Assembly: GCA_051660685.1 (NCBI GenBank)
Contig: JBOFQB010000001.1
Location: 1 to 34,673, forward strand
Length of the DNA stretch: 34,673 bases
Source of the DNA: JAVBSX01 sp051660685
Lineage (GTDB): Bacteria; Planctomycetota; Planctomycetia; Pirellulales; Thermoguttaceae
Direction of reading: 5' to 3'
Shown here: positions 16,123 through 24,134 of the stretch, piece by piece
How positions within the stretch are numbered: the stretch's first letter is position 1
Layout of the letters: each line of letters begins with the position of its first letter
Notes under the pieces: model-generated
Databases searched by the model: none
Seen by the model: only the letters and a program-made list of their open reading frames with translations
Told to the model about the DNA's origin: nothing
Made by a program: the position numbers and the translations under genes

Positions 16123-18030
16123 TTATTCAATGAACCTCATATCTCCTAAATTGGGAATGTAAGGTCGGTTAATGAGCGGAATACGCAGACCATGCGGCCA
16201 ATAAACAATTGCGGCTTGACCAATCAGGTCGGAACGGGACGCATATTGACCTCCCCCGGGGAGTGATTTCCAGACCCGGGCGTCCATACTTCTCGGGCTG
16301 TTGTCTCCCAAAAGAAAAAATTGATCTTTTTCAAGTAAAAATTCGGCTTTTCGGGTTTTGCCCAATGTGGACCAAAGAGCGGGGTTGGAAAGAATTGCCG
16401 CATTTTTCAACTCAGTTTCAACCGAATCGCCAAAATAGAAAGGAGATCGGAGCAGGTCACATTGATTGTTTCCTGAACCTGGACTCACAGCAATGTAATA
16501 TAAATCACGAAATATTTTCAATTGATCGACTTCGATTTTTGCATCTTGCGAGCCGATTGAAACCGGGGTCAGGTCCAGTTCTGTCGGACTTCGGTCCCGC
16601 TTAAGAACACCCGACTCACACAAAGTGTCGTACTCCCCGTTTCCGGGAAACTCAACCTCTCTTCCGTCAACCCAAAGTCGCATCTGTTCGTCAACATTCG
16701 CAAATTGAACGCGATGTTGACCCAAACCGTTCAGATTGGTTGATCCCTCAACCGTCTTAAAAGCGTCTACCCCCTCAATCGAGAGTGTTGCAATTCCGGT
16801 CCCCAGATTCACCTCACATAAAAACGGAATTCCTCCTTTGACCAAACGAAATGCCAATTTTCCATGTGATTCAAGAACTGTAACCCGGCAATCGAGCACC
16901 AAATCGCCCGTCCAGTTAAAACCAACTGTATCAGGGTTTGCATTCGCCCGGATTTTCTTCTCACCTGATTGATTCTGCGCGACATAAACATGAGAATTGG
17001 CATTTGCACAACCAAAATGTTCGGGGGGATCGCGGACAATTCCGCTGTTGTAGGAGTAAAAATCAGTAATCAATTGCGGATTGCTCTTCATTCCGTCCGG
17101 GGGAAGTTCACCTTTTTCAAGAGACTGCCAATCTTTGGAACTGGGGACAATATGATGATAATTCAACCAAAGCATTCGGTCAGAATCACCTCGTGTCCAG
17201 AAAACCCGATGATCGTCCGTCTTCCAACCGGATGATAAATCCCATTCTTCCCCCGATTCTACTTGCGATCCGATCCCCTCAACCAAATCATTTGTCGCGC
17301 CTTTTGATCCATCTGACCAAGAACTTGCCCAACCCAATTCCAACAACTTCGGATTCAAGTGATTATTGTCGTTGACGACCTGCAACATCGAAAAAAGATG
17401 ATTCGCCGGTTTTCTCGCTATTTTGAACTCCTCTGAACCAGCTGATTTGACGAAAATATCACCATTTTGTATCCGAATCGTTTCATTCTCCAAACCAATC
17501 AGTCGTTTGATAAAATTGGTTTGAGGACCGCCCGGAAAACGAAAAACGGTTACATCCCAACGAGCGGGTTCCCAAAAATCAAAAAGATACTTACAAACAA
17601 AAATCCGATCCCCTTCATACGTCAAATGAACCTGATTCTCCAGATTATCCTTCCCAAAATAAGCTGTATAACGACATTGGGGACAGGTTCCTGCAACAAC
17701 AGCAGGAGGAGGGGGAGTCGGTTCTCCTCGTCGGGCCGCATTGATTCGGCGCGACGTCGTATTGTTATTTCCCTCATCCTGTTCTTCACTTGCTCCCACT
17801 TTATAACGAATTCCACATTGAGGACAATGAACGTCTTTGTGCAGCCCCATTAACGTCGGCCCCATTGAACCCGTTGGAATCACATACGCTTCTGCAACAT
17901 AACCTTTGAAGAGAAAGGCGAGGACAAGAGCGATTGCGAGCGTCTCAACCGCTTCACGAATCCAACGAAATGTTCCGGGGGATTCTTCTAGGTCCGGCTT
18001 AACGTCTTTTTTAAGATTCTTTTTAACCAT
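16123..18030 (-). CDS. lepB: Signal peptidase I with zinc-ribbon and LamG-like insertions
   Basis: LepB removes signal peptides from secreted proteins at the outer face of the inner membrane. The N-terminal membrane segment is at about 26-44, and the catalytic serine is Ser55 in IPTGSMGPTL. The general-base lysine is Lys175 in NFIKRLIGLENETI, and the C-terminal box GDNSPRSMDARVW is at 575-587. At 635 aa it is about twice the E. coli length. Two insertions explain this: residues about 66-122 carry CPQC twice (Cys69/72 and Cys116/119), a likely zinc ribbon with a disordered linker. Residues about 200-565 separate the lysine box from the GDN box and contain a beta-rich region at about 370-510 (GDLVLDCRVTVLESHGKLAF; MRLWVDGREVEFP) that resembles a LamG/concanavalin-like fold. 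The gene is intact; no Shine-Dalgarno is visible before ATG 18030. Confidence 0.9.
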   Translation of the reverse strand: MVKKNLKKDVKPDLEESPGTFRWIREAVETLAIALVLAFLFKGYVAEAYVIPTGSMGPTLMGLHKDVHCPQCGIRYKVGASEEQDEGNNNTTSRRINAARRGEPTPPPPAVVAGTCPQCRYTAYFGKDNLENQVHLTYEGDRIFVCKYLFDFWEPARWDVTVFRFPGGPQTNFIKRLIGLENETIRIQNGDIFVKSAGSEEFKIARKPANHLFSMLQVVNDNNHLNPKLLELGWASSWSDGSKGATNDLVEGIGSQVESGEEWDLSSGWKTDDHRVFWTRGDSDRMLWLNYHHIVPSSKDWQSLEKGELPPDGMKSNPQLITDFYSYNSGIVRDPPEHFGCANANSHVYVAQNQSGEKKIRANANPDTVGFNWTGDLVLDCRVTVLESHGKLAFRLVKGGIPFLCEVNLGTGIATLSIEGVDAFKTVEGSTNLNGLGQHRVQFANVDEQMRLWVDGREVEFPGNGEYDTLCESGVLKRDRSPTELDLTPVSIGSQDAKIEVDQLKIFRDLYYIAVSPGSGNNQCDLLRSPFYFGDSVETELKNAAILSNPALWSTLGKTRKAEFLLEKDQFFLLGDNSPRSMDARVWKSLPGGGQYASRSDLIGQAAIVYWPHGLRIPLINRPYIPNLGDMRFIE

Positions 18031-18141
18031 TTTTTATTTTTTCAACCGTAAATACGTCTCTCTCAGGTTCATTCAGCCCGTTCGCGTTTCAATCCTGCTC
18101 AATACCCGTTCCATGTCAGTTCAACAAAAGATGGAGAACTC

Positions 18142-18729
18142 TCACAAAATCCCTTTTGTACTTGGAACCCCCTCTTCCCGAGCATCCCGTTCAATCGCAG
18201 TCCGAATTGCCCGCGCAACCCCTTTGAACATTGATTCCGCAATATGATGTGAGTTGGAACCATAATTCAACTGAAAATGCAGGTTACATCGCGCGGACAT
18301 GACAAAACCTTGCCAAAATTCATGGATCAGTTCCGAATCAAATTCGCCAATCTTCGCAGTCGGAAAACTCACTTTGTAAACAAAATGGGGACGTCCGCCG
18401 AAATCAATCGCGCACGTCATAAGCGTTTCGTCCATTGGAAGTAAAAAGTGCCCATATCGACGAATTCCTCGTTTATCACCCAATCCCTGATAAAATGCTT
18501 CTCCAAGAACAATCCCCATATCTTCGACGAGATGATGACCGTCAACGTGCAGATCACCTTGACCGGACACTTGCAAGTCGAGCATTGCATGACGGGCAAA
18601 AAGGGTCAACATATGATCGAGAAAGCCAACTCCCGTCTGAATCGTTGAACGACCCGTTCCGTCAAGGTCCAACCGCAACTCGATTTCCGTCTCTTTCGTT
18701 CTTCGACTGATTTCCGCTGTCCGTTTCAT
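18142..18729 (-). CDS. hisB: Imidazoleglycerol-phosphate dehydratase
   Basis: HisB dehydrates imidazole glycerol phosphate to imidazole acetol phosphate in histidine synthesis. The start is placed at ATG 18729 (195 aa) because MKRTAEISRRTKETEI is the usual N-terminus and GAGGA lies close upstream. The frame is open to a TTG at 18810 that would add 27 unconserved residues. Manganese ligands are visible in GFLDHML (about 36), the segment DGHHLVEDMG (about 67-76) and GSNSHHIAESMFK (about 158-170). This is the single-domain form without the phosphatase domain found in enterobacteria. No other his gene is here, so it is not in a his operon. Confidence 0.95.
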   Translation of the reverse strand: MKRTAEISRRTKETEIELRLDLDGTGRSTIQTGVGFLDHMLTLFARHAMLDLQVSGQGDLHVDGHHLVEDMGIVLGEAFYQGLGDKRGIRRYGHFLLPMDETLMTCAIDFGGRPHFVYKVSFPTAKIGEFDSELIHEFWQGFVMSARCNLHFQLNYGSNSHHIAESMFKGVARAIRTAIERDAREEGVPSTKGIL

Positions 18730-18803
18730 CCTATCCTCGCAACTGATCGTTTCATCTTTACCAATTTGCCCGTTTCCCGATTGGGTTTTATCATCCGATT
18801 GAT

Positions 18804-19127
18804 TTACCAACCAATCACCATGTTGGACTCAATGACTTTGCGGGCACTATCCAAATCGGTTCCTGTATGCTGCATATACAGACGAATCGCATGTAATTTA
18901 TCTCCTGCTGCTTTGGAAAGACATTCCCGGGCTTCATCACAAGGGCTGATTGACCCCGTAATACCAAGTGCCGACTTGGAAATAACCCAAGCGTCCCGGG
19001 GTCGTTTCGTTATACGAATTGCTTCTTCTGTCGGATAATACTCATAGAGGACACTTCGCGCGCCCTCTTCATCATCTGCCCAAGCAATCACAATATGGGC
19101 TTGAGTTTCAATCTCAAATAAGGCCAT
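18804..19127 (-). CDS. Small conserved-looking protein with an L7/L12-like C-terminal motif
   Basis: The function of this 107-aa protein is not known. ATG 19127 is chosen because GGAG stands about eight bases upstream; the frame is open to 19154. The N-terminal half (MALFEIETQAHIVIAWADDE) looks like a compact alpha/beta domain. The C-terminal part (DKLHAIRLYMQHTGTDLDSA, then ARKVIES) follows the pattern KxxAIxxxRxxTGxxLxxAKxxVE seen in the C-terminal domain of ribosomal protein L7/L12 and in small proteins sharing that fold. It ends just before the hisB reading frame, so the two are probably cotranscribed. This is inference from a short motif. Confidence 0.6.
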   Translation of the reverse strand: MALFEIETQAHIVIAWADDEEGARSVLYEYYPTEEAIRITKRPRDAWVISKSALGITGSISPCDEARECLSKAAGDKLHAIRLYMQHTGTDLDSARKVIESNMVIGW

Positions 19128-19280
19128 TTTTACTCCAAAAGGTATGAAATTCAACCGAAAAGTACCAAAAGTATTGAATCACGATGTTCTTTACTCACTT
19201 CTCATCTTAGGTCCAACTGCCCCTTCGACCGAGTATAGTCGCGTCCTCGCATGTCGTCAACCCGGAATTCCTGCGCCGTC

Positions 19281-21962
19281 TTATTTGATTTTCAAAAGGA
19301 ACGGATTGGTTCGTAAATAGACACTTTCGGTGTTTGCAGCCGGTGTTGCAAGACCATGACCTTCTAATTGCAGTTTTCCAACAATGTTTCCTTTGGACCC
19401 GGCAATATGGACGACTTGAACGAGACCTCCATGATTAACGGCAATCAGGTAATCTCCCAAAACAACGGGGGTTGCCCAAAACGGTCCTTCCAAACGAATC
19501 TGCCAAATGGTTTTGCCCGACTCAACGTCCGAACAAACCAAAATTCCCGGGTCCTTGATCGAATACAATTTTCCGTCAGAAATAACAGCAGAAGGATTGT
19601 TAATTCGCAATCCCGGTTCAACCCAAACCGGTTCCAGCTCAATCAGTTGTTGTTCATTCAAAACGGACTCATTCTGTATCTGCTTGTTCTGTTCCCCCCC
19701 AACCTCTTTTGTTCCCGCAATTCCTTTTGGATTCATTTTGGGAAAATCAATTTTGTGAACGGCGTTCATTTGGACAAAAAGACTATCATCGACTGCAACG
19801 GGGGACACAATCGTATTAAATGCCGTACTTTCAGTTTTATATTCGGCAACACCTCGTCCTTTTTTCGGGTCAATCACGGAATGTTGATTCCGGGCGGTTG
19901 CCAAAACAAAAACCGGCGATTCCCAACCCCCATTTTCCGGCAAAACCAAAACGGCCGGGGACGACCAAATCTGTTCTTTTGTTCTGGGAAGTCGCCAAAA
20001 CTCAACACCCGATTCCAGATCGAGTCCGGCGAGGAATGCTTCACCTTGACTGACACATTGAACGACTAGGACATTTCCGAGCAAAAGGGGAGAGGACGAC
20101 ATGCCGGTATCGATTCGCAATTTCGGGCGTTCAAGAGCAAGACCGCGCAACCAGAGTAGATTTCCGTCCCGATCAAAACAGGCAACATCGTTGGACGAAA
20201 ACTGAACGATGATACGATCTCCGTCGGACGCCGGACTGTTTGCCGCAATTCCTCCAAATTCCTGACACGATGTCGGTCCCGTTGCCCGCAATGTCCGTTC
20301 CCAACGTTTTTCTCCCGTTTGAGCATCAATTGCGATTGTATGCAGATTCTGTTGAGCCGAACCGGTTGCAGCTGTTACAATCACCAAGTCGCCAAGTAAA
20401 ACCGGACTGGACGGTCCTGTCCCGGGAAGTGCTGTTTTCCATGCAATTTTCGACTCATCCAAAGATTCCAACGATTGCGCAAGGATCGTCGAAATCGTCT
20501 CAAGGGCCGGATTGCAATGAGGTCCCCGAAAATGCGACCAGTTCGCAAGTCCGGGCGCAACCGGATTCGGTGTCCCTTGCGAAAAAACCTGCTCGGTTTC
20601 CTGCAAAATCGGAATCTCTTCCTGTCCCTTACGTCGTCCCCGTTCATCACGAACACGAACCTTTAATCTCCATTCCCAAGTGTACTCTTGCGGTTGATTG
20701 TTTTGACAAACTTTGAACAGTAATCGGGACTTCCCTTTAGGAAGGGTAACGGCATAAACATATTGATCCGGCTGTTCATCTCCATGATAGATTTCAATCG
20801 AATCAATCAGTTGACCGTTGATCCATATTTTCAACGCATTATAAGAGGCAATCCGTAAAGTAACCGGAGATTCGTCAAACGATTCGATTTCCGTCGTTGC
20901 ATAAGCACAAACGAACTTTTCTTTAATGAGCAAATCGTTGAACTGAAGAACGGCGTAAGGATCAGTTGGTCGAGTCGGTTTCCAAGCGACCTCTCCATGT
21001 TTTCCGGTGTACGTTTTCCCCGATTCAGGCGGATTCGACCAAACATCCGTTTCAGGAGCATAAACTGTGTCAAAACCTTTGCAATCCGTATTGTCAAACG
21101 GGCCAATCACCTGCCAATTGACCAAAAAACCGCGTGCAAGTGCCGGATCAAACGTCAAACCCAATTGCCCTTTTTCATTCAATTCGCCAATTGCATTGAC
21201 AATGAAATCCAATTGATCGTAGTCATAAACCGATTTCAGTGCTGTTCGATAAACAGAAACGGCTTTGGAAGGGGAATCCGGCTGATTTTCTGCGACGATC
21301 TTTTTCGCTTCCTCAATCAGTCGGGCAATCGCCGGTCGTCGCATTTCCCCTTCAGGGTCTTTCAACAACAAATCATGCAACGGTTCGATCTCTTCAGGAA
21401 CATATTGTTCAAGCAAATCAAGGGCAAAAGTCCTTCCTAAAGGAGCATGATCGGGGTTCAACGCAAACATTTTAAGTGTTGCAATTGTGTCTTGATCCGG
21501 TCCAACCCATGTTCCAGAAACCTTTTCGGAGACCAATTGTCCTGATTGCCCCAACTGTCCGGCTGATTCACTTTTAAGTTCTTCTTCCAATTGCGCCAAT
21601 CTTTCCAGTTTCGCCAATTTCTCCAATCGGGCCTCAATCAATGTCCGCAACCAATTCCCGGACAAGGGGGTTGCGCGATCAAATTCGGATAAAAGCATTT
21701 CAAGCGAAACTTGCGGATCGTCTTTGACCTCGTTCCAGACTCGTGCTGCTTCAACATTTCCAACTCCCCAAAAACCAACTTGATGTAAGGGGCGCAACAG
21801 TTCTGACGGTTCCAATTGTCCAGACTGTTTCAACTCTTCTGACGAATCTGAAGTCGTTGCAGCACCAAGAGAAATGGGTTGGAACGAAATCAGACAGACT
21901 GAAAAAACGGCGAAAAACAAATGTGAAAACGATAAAAATTTGGAAGAGGTCTTGCGTTGCAT
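19281..21962 (-). CDS. Secreted PQQ-like beta-propeller repeat protein
   Basis: This 893-aa exported protein starts at ATG 21962 (the frame is open to 22007 but the signal peptide begins MQRKTSSKF). The hydrophobic core of the signal is at about 13-30 with an Ala-Ala cleavage region. The first part, about 30-430, is helical then beta-rich with no recognised enzyme motif, including a segment like a carbohydrate-binding or jelly-roll fold (LRIASYNALKIWINGQLIDS). From about residue 465 (WSHFRGPHCNPAL) to the C-terminus it is a PQQ-type beta-propeller, with blades of pattern SPVLLGDLVIVTAATG, IAIDAQTGEKRWERTL, SPASDGDRIIVQF and FDRDGNLLWLRGL. Planctomycete homologues begin their propeller with W-x-x-FRGP. 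No pyrroloquinoline-quinone-binding dehydrogenase residues can be identified, so the propeller may be structural. Confidence 0.85.
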   Translation of the reverse strand: MQRKTSSKFLSFSHLFFAVFSVCLISFQPISLGAATTSDSSEELKQSGQLEPSELLRPLHQVGFWGVGNVEAARVWNEVKDDPQVSLEMLLSEFDRATPLSGNWLRTLIEARLEKLAKLERLAQLEEELKSESAGQLGQSGQLVSEKVSGTWVGPDQDTIATLKMFALNPDHAPLGRTFALDLLEQYVPEEIEPLHDLLLKDPEGEMRRPAIARLIEEAKKIVAENQPDSPSKAVSVYRTALKSVYDYDQLDFIVNAIGELNEKGQLGLTFDPALARGFLVNWQVIGPFDNTDCKGFDTVYAPETDVWSNPPESGKTYTGKHGEVAWKPTRPTDPYAVLQFNDLLIKEKFVCAYATTEIESFDESPVTLRIASYNALKIWINGQLIDSIEIYHGDEQPDQYVYAVTLPKGKSRLLFKVCQNNQPQEYTWEWRLKVRVRDERGRRKGQEEIPILQETEQVFSQGTPNPVAPGLANWSHFRGPHCNPALETISTILAQSLESLDESKIAWKTALPGTGPSSPVLLGDLVIVTAATGSAQQNLHTIAIDAQTGEKRWERTLRATGPTSCQEFGGIAANSPASDGDRIIVQFSSNDVACFDRDGNLLWLRGLALERPKLRIDTGMSSSPLLLGNVLVVQCVSQGEAFLAGLDLESGVEFWRLPRTKEQIWSSPAVLVLPENGGWESPVFVLATARNQHSVIDPKKGRGVAEYKTESTAFNTIVSPVAVDDSLFVQMNAVHKIDFPKMNPKGIAGTKEVGGEQNKQIQNESVLNEQQLIELEPVWVEPGLRINNPSAVISDGKLYSIKDPGILVCSDVESGKTIWQIRLEGPFWATPVVLGDYLIAVNHGGLVQVVHIAGSKGNIVGKLQLEGHGLATPAANTESVYLRTNPFLLKIK

Positions 21963-22053
21963 GATACCGTACTCAAAGGTTAAATGGGGAAACGCCCAGC
22001 TTTTCAACAGCTCTCATTCTACCATAAATCAGCAAAGGGGTGTACCTCCCTAT

Positions 22054-22233
22054 CAGTCCGCTCACAAGTTCCGGGAAAAGGAGCAATTTTCATTTTTGAA
22101 CCACGAAAATCACGAAAGTCACGAAAATCTCACAAAATACGGTTTTTCGTGTCTTTTGTGTGTTTCGTGGTAAAAACAAATCCGTCCAACCCCGCTCGGT
22201 TCAAATCGCAAAACCAAACTTGTTAGCTGTCTC
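22054..22233 (+). mobile_element. 180-bp MITE-like element, copy A
   Basis: The element is non-coding. It starts CAGTCCGCTCACAAGTT and ends AACTTGTTAGCTGTCTC, imperfect terminal inverted repeats of about 17 bases. It is flanked by ACCTCCCTAT on both sides (22044-22053 and 22234-22243), a 10-bp direct repeat that reads as a target duplication. The right copy of that repeat is part of a C-rich CCCTAT tract, so the element landed in such a tract. Positions 22101-22170 form a 70-bp core bounded by CCACGAAA and TTTCGTGG. Copy B at 28719-28898 has the same flanks and the same length but carries this core in reverse complement. It is not long enough to encode a transposase. Confidence 0.82.
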
Positions 22234-22262
22234 ACCTCCCTATCCCCTATTCCCTACATCAT
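22234..22262 (+). repeat. C-rich repeat, copy 4
   Basis: CCTCCCTATCCCCTATTCCC-type tract immediately right of the copy A element. Together with the matching bases on its left side it forms the target into which the element inserted. Confidence 0.55.
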
Positions 22263-22278
22263 ACTCCCAGTTTCCCAA

Positions 22279-22318
22279 GAAAAACCAAAAGCCTGAATCG
22301 CCGAAAGACGATTCAGGC
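22279..22318 (-). terminator. Intrinsic terminator of the candidate small RNA
   Basis: On the minus strand a perfect ten-base stem GCCTGAATCG / CGATTCAGGC with an eight-base loop is followed by TTTTGGTTTTTC. This is a textbook intrinsic terminator pointing leftward. No protein gene ends near it: parB stops about 720 bases upstream. This is the main reason to suspect a separate RNA. Confidence 0.8.
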
Positions 22319-22550
22319 TCGGTAAAGCTCCGTCAGGCGCACTTCCAAAAGTCAGCAGACCCAGATTGCTTTCTTTTGGACGAAACCCGCTACTTCCCAG
22401 GAGAGGAAGATGTAAAGGATCCCGCATCCTATTACACAAACAGAGCGTTTCTTCAGGTGGAGAGAAATCACCCAGTTTCACTGTCAACAGCAAGGAGGGG
22501 CTGTTTAACAGTCGCTCAAGGTCATGCTTCGGAACATGTTGACCAAGAAC
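22280..22550 (-). ncRNA. Candidate structured small RNA with an anti-Shine-Dalgarno loop
   Basis: A transcript of about 260-270 bases is bounded by a promoter (22557-22585) and an intrinsic terminator (22279-22318), both on the minus strand. Between them several hairpins can be drawn by eye. The best has stem CTGT/AACAG pairing CTGTT/ACAG (22511-22481) and a loop of CCCCTCCTTG (22500-22491), which matches the anti-Shine-Dalgarno CCUCC. Another hairpin, CTTCC/GGAAG (22409-22393), has loop TCTCCTG. A third, TCCAAAAG/CTTTTGGA (22380-22344), has an inner AGCA/TGCT stem. Exposed C-rich loops of this kind are known to bind ribosome-binding sites in trans, for example in staphylococcal sRNAs. It does not match the conserved words of tmRNA, RNase P RNA or SRP RNA. 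The ORF on this strand (22254-22493) starts with TTG and has no Shine-Dalgarno. Confidence 0.55.
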
Positions 22551-22556
22551 GGGGGG

Positions 22557-22585
22557 ATAATACGAAGTTCCTTAGGAGAGTACAA
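22557..22585 (-). promoter_or_regulatory. Promoter of the candidate small RNA
   Basis: On the minus strand, TTGTAC (22585-22580) and TATTAT (22562-22557) are separated by exactly 17 bases. This is a good sigma-70-type promoter that would start transcription near 22550. Confidence 0.55.
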
Positions 22586-22699
22586 GGGCAAAATGACAGG
22601 AAAATGATTTTTTGAAAAAAATTTTTTTCAAACCACTTAAGAAACAGTCCACAAATAACGATTGTATTTTGGTTTAACCAATCTTTTTTGTGAAACTAA

Positions 22700-22960
22700 T
22701 TTGTAGTCCCGTTAGGGACGGCCCAATTGTAGCCCGGGGTGAAGGGAGCAACGCGACCGCAACCCCGGGTTAAACGGTCCCCCTCAACAAAATAAGCTCC
22801 TTCGGAGCGACCTAATAAAAAAATACCTCATGTTGACGTGTGTCGTTTTATGAGGTCGCAGCTAACGCAGCTCATTTTTAGGGGAACAGTGAACCCGGGG
22901 TTGCGCTTCGCTTCACCCCGGGCTACAAAAAGGTCGCTGCTATGCAGCTACAAAAACAAA
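22700..22960. repeat. REP-like palindrome cluster
   Basis: Two similar units face each other. One (about 22728-22783) reads TTGTAGCCCGGGGTGAAG and ends CAACCCCGGG. The other (about 22880-22927) is its inverse, with CCCGGGG at 22894-22900 and CCCCGGG at 22916-22922. Each unit can fold on its CCCGGGG/CCCCGGG arms. Between and beside them are short palindromes: AGTCCC/GGGAC (22705-22719), GCTCC/GGAGC (22796-22808), a GCAGCT-type repeat (about 22857-22872) and GGTCGCTGC with TGCAGC (about 22932-22949). A related unit lies at 28678-28960. They resemble repetitive extragenic palindromes; no mobilising protein is in the window. The remainder of 22008-23042 has no gene. Confidence 0.65.
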
Positions 22961-23042
22961 TTGCCTGTTAATTGCAAGTTGAGATAATGTCAAAAATTCC
23001 CCCTTTTTCAAGCAGCAATTCGACCGAATTTTTTTACTACTT

Positions 23043-24134
23043 CTAAACAGCGTCGCGGTTTTTCTGGATTCGGCAAATCGTCTTGTAAAGTCGTTCAAAC
23101 TCTTCATGTGACGAAAAAGGGATCACAATCTTTCCCTTGCCGTTCCTCTGTTCGGACAGTTTGACCTTAACACCCAATTGGTTGCGGAATTCCTGTTCAA
23201 GTGCCGAAAGATTCGATTCTCCCGTTTGCGTTGATTTTCTCCCCCCCTCTTGATCGACGATCTTCCAACCTGAGACCCCCGTTTCACGAGCCGTTTCCGA
23301 TTCCGTCAGCTCCTTGACAAATCGTTCCGTTTGCCGGACATTCCAGTTCTCGCTGATAATCCGTTTCGCCGCTTCTTCCTGCTCCCAGATTTCAAGCGGA
23401 AGTAATGCCCGGGCATGTCCTTGCGAAATATCCCCCTTACGAATCAAATGCTGAATCGATTCTGGAAGATCAAGCAATCGCATTAAGTTCGTCACTGTTG
23501 AACGATCCAGTGAAAGTCGGCTTGCCAACTCTTCATGTGTTCCCCCATATATCTTGAGATAATTAGCAAATGCAGCCGCTTTCTCAAGAGCATTCAGGTC
23601 CTTACGCTGAAGATTTTCGGTCAATGCCAATTCCGCCATTTCCCGATCTTCCACTTCAATGAGATGAACGGGAATCTCACTCCAACCGGCCCGAACAGCA
23701 GCGCGATACCGCCGTTCTCCCGCAATAATCTGAAATCGGTCCTTGACCGGTCGAACAACAATCGGTTGTAACAAACCGTGATTGTTAATGCTCTCAGCAA
23801 GTGAATCCAACTCGGTTGCATCAAACTCCATTCGCGGTTGATAAGGATTCCGATCAATCAACATGATGTCAACCGTCCGGGCCGATTGACCTTTGGAATC
23901 CTTCAAACCCGCTTGGTCATTGTCCTTCTGTTGTGCAGAAAGAATCAATTCCCCCGAATTCTGATTGTTTGGCGAATCCGGTGTTTGAGACAGATTCGAT
24001 GTCTGTTCGACAACATCAACAAGCGAACGGTCTTCTCTTAGAAAAGCGTCCGATTTTTCTGATGTCGATTCGACTGCCGCGATTTTGCCCAATAAGGCTT
24101 CAAGACCTCTTCCCAATCGTTTTTCCCTAGACAC
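23043..24134 (-). CDS. parB: Chromosome partitioning protein ParB
   Basis: ParB is a CTP-dependent DNA clamp that loads at parS sites and works with ParA in segregation of the origin region. From GTG 24134 it is 363 aa, starting SREKRLGRGLEALLGKI, the normal ParB N-terminus. The choice is supported by GGAGG nine bases upstream and by an eight-base overlap with the end of parA; the frame is open to 24200. The CTP/nuclease-like box is GERRYRAAVRAGWSEIP (about 146-162), followed by ELALTENLQRKDLNALEKA (about 173-191). The helix-turn-helix is THEELASRLSLDRSTVTNLM (about 204-223), and a C-terminal dimerisation region closes the protein. An acidic, Ser-rich linker sits at about 25-85. No perfect parS (TGTTTCACGTGAAACA) was seen in the window. 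Confidence 0.95.
   Translation of the reverse strand: MSREKRLGRGLEALLGKIAAVESTSEKSDAFLREDRSLVDVVEQTSNLSQTPDSPNNQNSGELILSAQQKDNDQAGLKDSKGQSARTVDIMLIDRNPYQPRMEFDATELDSLAESINNHGLLQPIVVRPVKDRFQIIAGERRYRAAVRAGWSEIPVHLIEVEDREMAELALTENLQRKDLNALEKAAAFANYLKIYGGTHEELASRLSLDRSTVTNLMRLLDLPESIQHLIRKGDISQGHARALLPLEIWEQEEAAKRIISENWNVRQTERFVKELTESETARETGVSGWKIVDQEGGRKSTQTGESNLSALEQEFRNQLGVKVKLSEQRNGKGKIVIPFSSHEEFERLYKTICRIQKNRDAV

Noticed and set aside
22101..22170. CACGAAA repeats considered as a CRISPR-like or iteron array
   Set aside because: Units are only 7-9 bases with irregular spacing, no spacers, and the whole is part of a 180-bp element found twice.
22254..22493. Minus-strand ORF of 79 aa in the small-RNA region
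   Set aside because: It starts with TTG without a Shine-Dalgarno, its composition is not protein-like, and the strand is explained by hairpins and a terminator.
22160..22615. Plus-strand ORF of 151 aa
   Set aside because: It begins inside a mobile element and runs antisense to the candidate small RNA; no family match or ribosome-binding site.
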